From Pseudomonas sp. Irchel s3b2 (GTDB lineage: Bacteria > Pseudomonadota > Gammaproteobacteria > Pseudomonadales > Pseudomonadaceae), in NCBI RefSeq assembly GCF_900187445.1, contig NZ_FYEB01000001.1:1054001-1118000 (forward strand): DNA of 64,000 nucleotides, read 5' to 3'. Below the pieces are notes generated by a model. It saw only the letters and a program-made list of their open reading frames with translations. It had not been told where the DNA came from and did not search any database. Made by a program: the position numbers and the translations under genes. This document shows, in pieces, positions 36,007 to 43,890 of this stretch. How positions within the stretch are numbered: position 1 is the first letter of the stretch; each line of letters opens with the position of its first letter.

Positions 36007-37002
36007 ATGTTCGAGGAAGAAAACGCGCAATGGGGGCTGGTACATGCCCTGGTGCTGGACGGTAAAGGCGGTGCGCGTTCGATAGCCCGGACTGAACTCG
36101 ATGATTTGCAGCTGCAGGCCCATGAAAGCCTGTGGCTGCACTGGGATCGCAGTCATCCACAAACCCAGACCTGGCTGCGTCAATCCAGCGGTCTGAGTGA
36201 ATTTAGTTGCGACTTACTGCTGGAGGAGAACACCCGGCCGCGCCTTTTGCCGTTGCCGGACTCCGAACTATTGCTATTTCTGCGCGGGATCAACCTCAAT
36301 CCAGGTGCCGAACCGGAAGACATGGTCTCGGTGCGGATCTTCGGTTCAGCCCAGCGGGTGATCTCCCTGCGTCTGCGGCCGTTGCGCGCCACCGATGAGT
36401 TGCTGGTACAACTGGCCGAAGGCAAAGGGCCGAAAACCGCCTCTGAACTCATTCTTTATATGGCGCAGTACCTCACCCATAAAGTGCAGGATCTGGTCAG
36501 CTGCCTCTCCGAAATCGTCGATGAGGAAGAAGAAAAGCTGGATGCCGACGAACGGTATACACCTGAGCACGGGACCGTATTGCAGATCCGTCGCAGGGCG
36601 GCCTCACTCAAGCGTTTTCTGGCGCCGCAACGGGATATTTTTGGTCAGCTGACGCGGATAAAAATGCCATGGTTCGTTGAAGACGATGCCGATTACTGGA
36701 ACGAATTGAACAACAGCCTGACCCGTTATCTCGAGGAGCTGGAATTGACCCGGGAGCGCGTGGGGCTAGTCCTGGAGGCCGAAGACCGGCGTTTGAGCGT
36801 GCGCATGAACCGCACGATGTACCGCTTCGGGATCATCACCGGGATTTTTTTGCCGATGAGTTTTCTGACCGGTCTTTTGGGTATCAACGTCGGCGGCATT
36901 CCGTTCTCCAGCAGCCCTTATGGCTTCCTGATCGCCTGCTTGCTGGCAGGTTCGGTAGCGCTGGGGCAGTGGTGGCTATACCGACGTTTGCGCTGGTTCT
37001 GA
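36007..37002 (+). CDS. cmaX: CorA-family metal transporter (CmaX, ZntB-like)
   Basis: 331 residues from the ATG at 36007, preceded by AAAGGGG; the GTG at 36001 is a less likely start. A long cytosolic helical domain is followed by two C-terminal membrane helices (FGIITGIFLPMSFLTGLLGI and GFLIACLLAGSVALGQWWLY). The loop carries GINVGG, the ZntB-type variant of the GMN pore motif. Likely a divalent cation (possibly zinc) transporter. First of the cmaX-crfX-cmpX-sigX-oprF block known from P. aeruginosa. Confidence 0.9.
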   Translation: MFEEENAQWGLVHALVLDGKGGARSIARTELDDLQLQAHESLWLHWDRSHPQTQTWLRQSSGLSEFSCDLLLEENTRPRLLPLPDSELLLFLRGINLNPGAEPEDMVSVRIFGSAQRVISLRLRPLRATDELLVQLAEGKGPKTASELILYMAQYLTHKVQDLVSCLSEIVDEEEEKLDADERYTPEHGTVLQIRRRAASLKRFLAPQRDIFGQLTRIKMPWFVEDDADYWNELNNSLTRYLEELELTRERVGLVLEAEDRRLSVRMNRTMYRFGIITGIFLPMSFLTGLLGINVGGIPFSSSPYGFLIACLLAGSVALGQWWLYRRLRWF

Positions 37003-37065
37003 TGATGAGTCATGTGACCCGGGCAAATTTGACCGCGTCTTTCACAGATATCACGAGAGGTGCGT

Positions 37066-37314
37066 ATGCACGATCCGTTCGAACAGTCTTTGCGTGACAT
37101 GCTCAAAGCTTCGCCGTCCAGCCGTGACGACGATGCCTGCCTGGGCCGCGTGCTGAAAACCGCCAACCGCCAGGTCGGTGCCGGCGATCTGTTCAGCCTG
37201 CTGGGCCGCTGGCTGCCCGCGCTGATGATCGCCCTGAATAACGGATCGGCCCATGTCGCGCCGGTTTCCCGTCTTCGTAAACCTACCGCTCGCACTGCTG
37301 ATAAGGCTGATTGA
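37066..37314 (+). CDS. crfX: Small protein CrfX
   Basis: 82 residues. The ATG at 37066 has GAGAGG upstream; a GTG two codons earlier is also possible. The N-terminus is amphipathic (MHDPFEQSLRDMLKA), the middle has GDLFSLLGRWLPALMIALN, and the tail is basic (SRLRKPTARTADKAD). No signal peptide. Recognised by place and size between cmaX and cmpX; the biochemical function is not known. The cmpX ATG follows two bases after its stop. Confidence 0.8.
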   Translation: MHDPFEQSLRDMLKASPSSRDDDACLGRVLKTANRQVGAGDLFSLLGRWLPALMIALNNGSAHVAPVSRLRKPTARTADKAD

Positions 37315-37316
37315 AT

Positions 37317-38141
37317 ATGGAACTTGATCTCTGGACTCAGAGCCTCGTCACTGCAATGACTGCGTTATGGACCAAAGTTGCGAACTTCATTCCGAACCTG
37401 TTCGGCGCACTGGTTGTGCTGCTGCTGGGTTTTGTCGTGGCCAAACTGTTGGACACGCTACTCTCCAAATTGCTTGCCAAACTGGGCCTCGATCGCTTGA
37501 TGGGCGGTACCGGGCTGACCAAGTTGCTATCCCGCGCCGGCTTGCAGGTGCCTATCTCGACGCTGATCGGCAAGATCGTCTATTGGTTCGTTCTGCTGAT
37601 TTTTCTGGTTTCAGCCGCAGAATCACTTGGACTTGAGCGAGTTTCGGCTACGCTGGACATGTTGGCGCTGTATTTGCCGAAAGTATTCGGTGCTGCGCTG
37701 GTACTGCTGGTGGGTGTTTTGCTGGCGCAACTGGCCAATGGGCTGGTGCGTGGCGCGGCAGAAGGCGTAGGGCTTGATTACGCCGCGGGCCTGGGGCGAA
37801 TTGCCCAGGGCCTGGTGATCATCATCAGTATTTCGGTTGCGATCAGCCAGTTGGAGGTCAAAACAGACCTGCTCAACCATGTGATCGTGATCGTTTTGAT
37901 TACCGTCGGTCTGGCGGTTGCGCTGGCGATGGGCTTGGGAAGTCGGGAAATTGCCGGTCAGATTCTTGCGGGAATCTATGTGCGTGAGTTGTATCAGGTT
38001 GGGCAGGAAGTGCGTATTGGCGAGGTCGAAGGTCAAATCGAGGAAATCGGCACGGTTAAAACCACCGTGCTGACCGACGAGGGTGAGCTAGTCTCTCTCT
38101 CGAATCGGATTCTCTTGGAGCAGCATGTGAGTAGCCGCTAA
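37317..38141 (+). CDS. cmpX: Mechanosensitive-channel-like inner membrane protein CmpX
   Basis: 274 residues from the ATG at 37317. At least four hydrophobic segments are visible (LFGALVVLLLGFVVAKLL, GKIVYWFVLLIFLVSAA, VFGAALVLLVGVLLAQLANGL, LNHVIVIVLITVGLAVALAMGLG). A small beta domain (QEVRIGEVEGQIEEIGTVKTTV) resembles the MscS middle domain. Role in P. aeruginosa: envelope-tension-linked, affecting SigX activity. The gene runs into the sigX upstream region without a terminator. Confidence 0.87.
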   Translation: MELDLWTQSLVTAMTALWTKVANFIPNLFGALVVLLLGFVVAKLLDTLLSKLLAKLGLDRLMGGTGLTKLLSRAGLQVPISTLIGKIVYWFVLLIFLVSAAESLGLERVSATLDMLALYLPKVFGAALVLLVGVLLAQLANGLVRGAAEGVGLDYAAGLGRIAQGLVIIISISVAISQLEVKTDLLNHVIVIVLITVGLAVALAMGLGSREIAGQILAGIYVRELYQVGQEVRIGEVEGQIEEIGTVKTTVLTDEGELVSLSNRILLEQHVSSR

Positions 38142-38165
38142 CCCGGCAAATCCTGCTAATGTATG

Positions 38166-38197
38166 CCGCCGCAAAATGCCCTGAGGGGCTGCGGCGG
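38166..38197 (+). promoter_or_regulatory. Stable hairpin between cmpX and sigX
   Basis: Arms CCGCCGCA and TGCGGCGG with an inner GCCC/GGGC stem, and no T tract. It lies just before the sigX ribosome site region, so it may limit read-through or RNA decay. Confidence 0.45.
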
Positions 38198-38227
38198 ACA
38201 TTGACCTGACTGTCGGCCAGACTTGTT

Positions 38228-38818
38228 TTGAATAAAGCTCAATCGCTCTCCACGCGCTACGACCCCCGCGAGCTCTCTGATGAGGAGTTGGTCGCGCGCT
38301 CGCATACCGAGCTGTTTCACGTAACGCGCGCTTATGAAGAACTGATGCGGCGTTACCAGCGAACATTATTTAACGTCTGTGCACGGTATCTCGGGAACGA
38401 TCGTGACGCAGATGATGTCTGTCAGGAAGTGATGTTGAAGGTGCTGTACGGCTTGAAGAACTTCGAGGGCAAATCGAAGTTCAAGACATGGCTGTATAGC
38501 ATCACGTACAACGAGTGCATCACGCAGTATCGGAAGGAACGGCGAAAGCGTCGCTTGATGGACGCTTTGAGTCTGGACCCCCTCGAGGAAGCGTCTGAAG
38601 AAAAGACGCCGAAACCCGAGGAGAAGGGTGGACTTGATCGCTGGCTGGTGTATGTGAATCCGATTGACCGTGAAATTCTGGTGCTACGATTTGTCGCAGA
38701 ACTGGAATTTCAGGAAATCGCAGACATAATGCACATGGGTTTGAGTGCGACAAAAATGCGTTACAAACGCGCTCTAGACAAATTGCGTGAGAAATTTGCA
38801 GGTATCGCTGAAACTTAG
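38228..38818 (+). CDS. sigX: ECF sigma factor SigX
   Basis: 196 residues from a TTG start at 38228, matching P. aeruginosa SigX length. Sigma-2 region: YEELMRRYQRTLFNVCARYLGNDRDADDVCQEVMLKVLYG then FKTWLYSITYNECI. Sigma-4: NPIDREILVLRFVAELEFQEIADIMHMGLSATKMRYKRAL. Directs transcription of oprF, the next gene, and of membrane-lipid genes. No anti-sigma gene lies beside it; cmpX is the proposed link to envelope state. Note the non-ATG start. Confidence 0.94.
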   Translation: MNKAQSLSTRYDPRELSDEELVARSHTELFHVTRAYEELMRRYQRTLFNVCARYLGNDRDADDVCQEVMLKVLYGLKNFEGKSKFKTWLYSITYNECITQYRKERRKRRLMDALSLDPLEEASEEKTPKPEEKGGLDRWLVYVNPIDREILVLRFVAELEFQEIADIMHMGLSATKMRYKRALDKLREKFAGIAET

Positions 38819-38844
38819 TTCGGCGCAAATATCTCTTACGTGTA

Positions 38845-38866
38845 GGCAAGTTCTGATAGACTTGCC
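38845..38866 (+). promoter_or_regulatory. Inverted repeat upstream of oprF
   Basis: Seven-base arms GGCAAGT and ACTTGCC around an 8-base loop, about 60 bases before the oprF ATG. Could be the end of the sigX message or an oprF leader element. No U run. Confidence 0.4.
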
Positions 38867-38925
38867 GCCGAGTTGTCCCCCGGTTTGCGGGACTGCTTCA
38901 CAATCACCAGATGGGGATTTAACGG

Positions 38926-39960
38926 ATGAAACTGAAAAACACCTTGGGCTTGGCCATTGGTTCTCTTATTGCCGCCACTTCGTTCGGCGCTCTGGCACAA
39001 GGCCAAGGCGCAGTTGAAATCGAAGGCTTCGCAAAGAAAGAGTACTTTGACAGCACTCGTAACTTCAAAAACGACGGCAACCTGTTCGGTGGTTCTGTTG
39101 GTTACTTCCTGACCGACGACGTTGAACTGCGTCTGGGCTACGACGAAGTGCATAACGTGCGTTCCGACTCCGGTCAGAACATCAAGGGCGCGAACACCGC
39201 TCTGGACGCTCTGTACCACTTCAACAACCCAGGTGACATGCTGCGTCCTTACGTCTCGGCCGGTTTCTCCGACCAGAGCATCGACCAGAACGGTTCGAAC
39301 GGTCGTGACCGTTCCACCTTCGCCAACGTTGGTGGCGGCGCCAAGCTGTACTTCACCGACAACTTCTACGCCCGTGCCGGCGTTGAAGCTCAGTACAACA
39401 TCGACCAGGGCAACACCGAGTGGGCTCCTAGCGTCGGTATCGGTGTGAACTTCGGTGGCGGCTCCAAGCCTGCTGCTGCTCCAGTTCCAGCACCAGCTGA
39501 AGTCTGCGCCGACAGCGACAACGATGGCGTTTGCGACAACGTTGACAAGTGCCCGGACACCCCGGCCAACGTAACTGTTGACGCTGATGGCTGCCCGGCA
39601 GTTGCTGAAGTTGTTCGTGTTGAGCTGGACGTGAAGTTCGACTTCGACAAGTCGGTAGTCAAGCCTAACAGCTACGGCGACATCAAAAACCTGGCTGACT
39701 TCATGAAGCAGTACCCATCCACCACTACTACTGTTGAAGGTCACACTGACTCCGTCGGTCCTGACGCTTACAACCAGAAACTGTCCGAGCGTCGTGCAAA
39801 CGCCGTTAAGAACGTTCTGACCAACCAGTACGGTGTTGAATCGTCCCGCGTTCAGTCTGTTGGCTACGGCGAATCCCGCCCAGTTGCTGACAACAAAACT
39901 GACGCTGGTCGCGCTGTAAACCGTCGCGTAGAAGCGCAGGTTGAAGCTAGCGCTAAGTAA
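38926..39960 (+). CDS. oprF: Major outer membrane porin OprF
   Basis: 344 residues. Signal peptide 1-24 (ends SFGALA). The N-terminal eight-stranded barrel is about 25-180. A Pro/Ala hinge (PAAAPVPAPAE) is followed by a cysteine-containing loop, DSDNDGVCDNVDKCPDTPANV, and the C-terminal OmpA domain (about 210-344) with TVEGHTDSVGPDAYNQKLSERRA binds peptidoglycan. General porin and structural protein. Codon choice is strongly biased to the highly expressed set. It follows sigX and has a strong terminator. Confidence 0.97.
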   Translation: MKLKNTLGLAIGSLIAATSFGALAQGQGAVEIEGFAKKEYFDSTRNFKNDGNLFGGSVGYFLTDDVELRLGYDEVHNVRSDSGQNIKGANTALDALYHFNNPGDMLRPYVSAGFSDQSIDQNGSNGRDRSTFANVGGGAKLYFTDNFYARAGVEAQYNIDQGNTEWAPSVGIGVNFGGGSKPAAAPVPAPAEVCADSDNDGVCDNVDKCPDTPANVTVDADGCPAVAEVVRVELDVKFDFDKSVVKPNSYGDIKNLADFMKQYPSTTTTVEGHTDSVGPDAYNQKLSERRANAVKNVLTNQYGVESSRVQSVGYGESRPVADNKTDAGRAVNRRVEAQVEASAK

Positions 39961-39977
39961 TTAGCTCGCAGCTCTGG

Positions 39978-40003
39978 AAAAGCCCGGCTCAGGCCGGGCT
40001 TTT
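39978..40003 (+). terminator. Terminator after oprF
   Basis: Arms AAAAGCCCGGC and GCCGGGCTTTT with a short CTCAG-type loop. Confidence 0.9.
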
Positions 40004-40051
40004 CTTTGTCTGCGATTTGGGTTTCAGCGAGGGTTGGCGGTGTTCCGAAAG

Positions 40052-40135
40052 GATCGCAGCCTGCGATCTTTTAATCCCTACAAGGATAAACACCGAGCCA
40101 ATGCAGGCGCTGCCGCAGGCTGCGATCTTTTGATC
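40052..40135. repeat. REP-like pair (GATCGCAGGCTGCG class) overlapping the cobA end
   Basis: GATCGCAGCCTGCGATC at 40052, and GCCGCAGGCTGCGATC with TTTTGATC at 40112. It lies between oprF and cobA; its right half encodes part of the CobA C-terminus. Confidence 0.7.
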
Positions 40136-40845
40136 TCATCACAGGCCGCCACAGCACCGATCACCAGAATCGCCGGGCTTTTGAGCTGGAAGTCGCAGGC
40201 ATCTTCTTCCATGTTTGCCAAGTCGCTCCGACATTCCCGTTGGTGCGGCAGGGAAGCATTTTCGATCATCGCCACAGGCGTATCGGCTGCCATTCCACCG
40301 GCCAGCAGTTGCTCGCGAATTTCACTGAGCTTCGCCACGCCCATGTAGATCACCAGCGTGGTGCCCCCTTGTGCCAGAGCCTGCCAGTTCAGGCTGCTGT
40401 CATCCTGAGTGTGTGCCGTGACCAGTGTCACGCCACGTGCGACGCCCCTCAGCGTCAGCGGAATATCGCATTGGGTCGCACCGGCAAGACCGGCCGTGAT
40501 GCCATTGACCAGCTCAACCTCGACGCCGCGCTCACGCAGCCATTGTGCTTCTTCGCCGCCACGCCCAAAGATGCACGGATCACCGCCCTTGAGGCGCACC
40601 ACGCATTTGCCGTGGCGGGTATAACGCAACATCAGGCGATGAATGAAGGCTTGAGGCGTGGAGCGACAGCCCCCGCGCTTGCCTACAGGAATAATTCGGG
40701 CATTCGGGCAATGCTCCAGCACCGCGTCATTGACCAGATCGTCGATCAGCACCACGTCCGCTTCGCGCAACGCTCGAACCGCCTTGAGGGTCAGCAATTC
40801 AGGATCGCCAGGACCCGCACCCACCAGCCAGACTTTTGCGCTCAT
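40078..40845 (-). CDS. cobA: Uroporphyrinogen-III C-methyltransferase
   Basis: 255 residues. SAM-dependent methyltransferase motifs VWLVGAGPGDPELLTLKA and RLKGGDPCIFGRGGEE, then NGITAGLAG and TLVTAHT. It makes precorrin-2 for siroheme, the cofactor of NirB, which explains its place in the nirBD-nasC-cobA operon. After the family's usual end (SPAILVIGAVAACDE) the last 15-20 residues (IKRSQPAAAPALARCLSL) come from a REP-like repeat, so the native stop appears to have been replaced. Confidence 0.93.
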   Translation of the reverse strand: MSAKVWLVGAGPGDPELLTLKAVRALREADVVLIDDLVNDAVLEHCPNARIIPVGKRGGCRSTPQAFIHRLMLRYTRHGKCVVRLKGGDPCIFGRGGEEAQWLRERGVEVELVNGITAGLAGATQCDIPLTLRGVARGVTLVTAHTQDDSSLNWQALAQGGTTLVIYMGVAKLSEIREQLLAGGMAADTPVAMIENASLPHQRECRSDLANMEEDACDFQLKSPAILVIGAVAACDEIKRSQPAAAPALARCLSL

Positions 40846-40855
40846 AGTGTTTTCC

Positions 40856-43573
40856 TCACGAGATGACGGCGACTGGCTGCGCAGTGGCGGCCAGCAAACG
40901 CTTGATTTCCGGGACGCAGGATCCGCATTGCGTGCCGCAGCCCAATTCTTGTTTCAAACCCTGCAAATCCAGGCCACGGCCAATACCGGCACAGACCGCG
41001 TTCTGGCTGACGTTCATGCAATTGCATAGAGTTTTGGTGCCCGACGCCGGACTGCCAGCGCTGCCCGGCGGTGCACTCAAGGGTGCCAACAGCCAGCGAC
41101 GTAGCTGTTCGTCGGCACGACCTTCGAGCCACAGGCTTTGTAGCCAGTGCTGAGCGAGGGTTTCACCGGCCAGACGAATCGCGGTGATCCGGCCATTCTC
41201 GATCCGTACCCGTTTGCCAATCGAGCGCCGAGGATCGTCGTAGGCCAATACCGGGCCTTCGTTGAGCCCCAGGCATTGATCGATATCACGCAACAGCTGT
41301 GGATCTGGCGCGGTGGCGCTGGCGGCGCGTATCAGCAGTGCAGGGCGCTCACGGCCGGTAAGGCTGAGGCTTGCGTAGGAAAACCCCTCGCAGAGCGGTC
41401 GCAGCGTCTCCAAGTGCTGTTGAACATCACCCTCTATCAAGGCGAAAAGCTGCCAAGGCAATTGCACAGGCTCGAGTCGCACACCGCTGTGTTTGAGTTC
41501 CGGTTGCTTCGACAGTGGGTCGAAGGCGGGAAGGGTGAGGGTATTCACGCCACCCTTGAGAAAGCGGTCGCCCCAGTGCATCGGCAGAAACGCCTGGCCC
41601 GGACGTACGCTGTCATCGCTGCTGACCGGCACGATCACCGAGCCCCGCCGACTTTTCAGATTGATCAGATCGCCCGGTTGCAGGCGATGCCGACGCAGTT
41701 CATCCGGGTGCAGGCTCAACACGGCTTCGCTGACATGGCCGAACAACTGCGCGGCGGTGCCGGTGCGGCTCATGCCGTGCCATTGATCTCGCAGGCGGCC
41801 GGTGATCAGGGTCAGCGGGAAGCGCGCATCGCGTTGTTCCTTGGCGGCGCGATACGGGTCGGTCACGAACTGAGCGCGCCCGCTGGCGGTCGGGAAAATC
41901 CCGTCGAGATACAGCCGCGCCGTGCCTTCGCCAGCTCCAGCGGGGAAGGGCCATTGCTGCGGACCGAGCTGGTCGATCAGTTCATGGCTGATCCCGGACA
42001 GGTCGAGGTCACGGCCACGAGTCAGGTGTTTGTATTCGTCGAATACCTGTGCCGGGTTTTCAAAGGCAAACAGGCTGGTAGCTCCAGGGCGCAGATGTTT
42101 TTCCAGGCGCTGTGCGAAATCCACGGTGATTGCCCAGTCGGGCCGTGCTTCACCGGGTGCGCCGATGGCCTGACGGACGTGGGAAATGCGTCGTTCGGAG
42201 TTGGTGACCGTGCCGTCCTTTTCACCCCAACTGGCGGCAGGCAGCAGCAGGTCGGCGAACGCGGCGGTTTCGGTGGTGCGAAACGCTTCTTGCAACACCA
42301 CGAACGGGCAGGCTTGCAGTGCCGCGCGCACAGCGGTCTGGTCCGGCAACGACTGTGCAGGGTTGGTGCAGGCGATCCACAGGGCTTTGATCTTGCCGCT
42401 GCGCATCTGCTCGAACAGTTCGATGGCCGTTAGGCCGGTGTTCGCGGGCAGTTGATCAACGCCCCAGTAGTCGGCCACTTGTGCGCGGTGTTCGGCATTG
42501 GCCGCTTCGCGATGGCCTGGCAGCAGGTTCGACAAACTGCCGGTTTCCCGGCCGCCCATGGCATTCGGCTGACCCGTCAGCGAGAAAGGTCCTGCACCGG
42601 GTCGGCCGATTTGCCCGGTGGCCAAATGCAGGTTGATCAACGCGCTGTTCTTCGCGCTGCCGGCAGTGGACTGATTCAGCCCCATGCACCACAGCGACAG
42701 AAAGCTCGGTGAAGTGCCGACCCATTCCGCGCATTGATGCAGTTGCTCGACACTGATGCCGCAGAGTTGCGAAACCATTGTCGGGGTGTAATCGCGCACC
42801 AGGTTTTTCAGCTCGGCGAGGCCTTCGGTGTGGGCCTTGATGAAGTCGCGGTCGACCCAGTCTTCCCACAGCAACAGGTGCAAAATCCCATGGAACAAGG
42901 CGACATCGGTACCGGGAAGAATCGCCAGGTGCAGGTCAGCCAAATCGCAGGTGTCGGTGCGCCGAGGATCGATGACGATTACTTTCATCTGTGGGCGGCG
43001 GGATTTTGCTTCTTCCAGCCGACGAAAGAGGATCGGGTGGGCGTAGGCCATGTTGCTGCCGACGATCATCACGCAGTCGCTCAATTCCAGATCTTCGTAA
43101 TTGCAGGGCGGAGCGTCGGCGCCGAGGCTGCGCTTGTAGCCGACCACCGCAGAAGACATGCACAGCCGCGAATTGCTGTCGATGTTGTTGGTGCCCACCA
43201 GCGCTCGCGCCAGTTTGTTGAAGGCGTAGTAATCCTCGGTCAACAACTGCCCGGAGATATAGAACGCAACGCTGTCCGGGCCATGCTCGGCGATGGTCTC
43301 GGCGAAGACGCTGGCGGCGTGATCGAGAGCCGTGTCCCAGTCGGTGCGGCTGCGGGCCAGGCCTTTGCCCAGGCGCAATTCCGGGTACAACGCCCGTGCC
43401 TTCAGGTCGCCAGTCAGGTGCAGGGTCGAACCTTTACTGCACAACTTGCCGAAGTTGGCCGGGTGTGCCGGATCGCCGCTGACGCCGAGGATGCGCTCGC
43501 CGTCGTGTTCGATCAGCACGCCGCAGCCGACCCCGCAGTAGCAGCAGGTGGAGGCGGTGATTTGACGGTCCAT
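40856..43573 (-). CDS. nasC: Assimilatory nitrate reductase, catalytic subunit
   Basis: 905 residues. The N-terminal [4Fe-4S] site is CCYCGVGC with a later KLCSKG. The molybdopterin domains include SRLCMSSAVVGYKRS (Cys in the molybdenum site region), ALWIACTNP and MHWGDRFL. The C-terminal [2Fe-2S] (BFD-like) domain shows LCNCMNVSQ and LGCGTQCGSCVPEI, as in NasC/NasA types. Reduces nitrate to nitrite in the cytoplasm. Its start overlaps the nirD stop by one base (TGATG); cobA follows 10 bases after its stop. Confidence 0.93.
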   Translation of the reverse strand: MDRQITASTCCYCGVGCGVLIEHDGERILGVSGDPAHPANFGKLCSKGSTLHLTGDLKARALYPELRLGKGLARSRTDWDTALDHAASVFAETIAEHGPDSVAFYISGQLLTEDYYAFNKLARALVGTNNIDSNSRLCMSSAVVGYKRSLGADAPPCNYEDLELSDCVMIVGSNMAYAHPILFRRLEEAKSRRPQMKVIVIDPRRTDTCDLADLHLAILPGTDVALFHGILHLLLWEDWVDRDFIKAHTEGLAELKNLVRDYTPTMVSQLCGISVEQLHQCAEWVGTSPSFLSLWCMGLNQSTAGSAKNSALINLHLATGQIGRPGAGPFSLTGQPNAMGGRETGSLSNLLPGHREAANAEHRAQVADYWGVDQLPANTGLTAIELFEQMRSGKIKALWIACTNPAQSLPDQTAVRAALQACPFVVLQEAFRTTETAAFADLLLPAASWGEKDGTVTNSERRISHVRQAIGAPGEARPDWAITVDFAQRLEKHLRPGATSLFAFENPAQVFDEYKHLTRGRDLDLSGISHELIDQLGPQQWPFPAGAGEGTARLYLDGIFPTASGRAQFVTDPYRAAKEQRDARFPLTLITGRLRDQWHGMSRTGTAAQLFGHVSEAVLSLHPDELRRHRLQPGDLINLKSRRGSVIVPVSSDDSVRPGQAFLPMHWGDRFLKGGVNTLTLPAFDPLSKQPELKHSGVRLEPVQLPWQLFALIEGDVQQHLETLRPLCEGFSYASLSLTGRERPALLIRAASATAPDPQLLRDIDQCLGLNEGPVLAYDDPRRSIGKRVRIENGRITAIRLAGETLAQHWLQSLWLEGRADEQLRRWLLAPLSAPPGSAGSPASGTKTLCNCMNVSQNAVCAGIGRGLDLQGLKQELGCGTQCGSCVPEIKRLLAATAQPVAVIS

Positions 43574-43890
43574 CAGCTTGCTTCCCGCAGGGCCAGCAGC
43601 ACCCGGCCATTCTCGACCCGTGCCGAGTGATGGTGGGCGCAGCCGATATCCGGGGCCTGGGCTTCGCCGGTTTCCAGGTCGATCTGCCAGTTGTGCAGCG
43701 GGCAGGCCACTCGTTTGCCGTAGATCAAACCTTGGGACAGCGGCCCGCCTTTGTGCGGGCAGCGGTCGTCGAGGGCGAAAACCTCATCGTCGCTCGTACG
43801 AAAAATCGCGATGTCCCCTTTCGGGCCCGCGATGATCCGCGAGCCAAGGGTGTTGATCTCTTCCAGTGCGCAGATATCCAGCCAGTTCAT
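43573..43890 (-). CDS. nirD: Assimilatory nitrite reductase small subunit
   Basis: 105 residues from the ATG at 43890, which overlaps the nirB end (ATGA, 43887-43890); the longer frame upstream is inside nirB in another phase. Rieske-type [2Fe-2S] signature CPHKGGP and CPLHNW. Together with NirB reduces nitrite to ammonium with NADH. Tightly coupled on both sides. Confidence 0.93.
   Translation of the reverse strand: MNWLDICALEEINTLGSRIIAGPKGDIAIFRTSDDEVFALDDRCPHKGGPLSQGLIYGKRVACPLHNWQIDLETGEAQAPDIGCAHHHSARVENGRVLLALREAS

Noticed and set aside
41147..42433. 428-codon open frame on the plus strand
   Set aside because: Antisense to nasC; no motifs or start signals.
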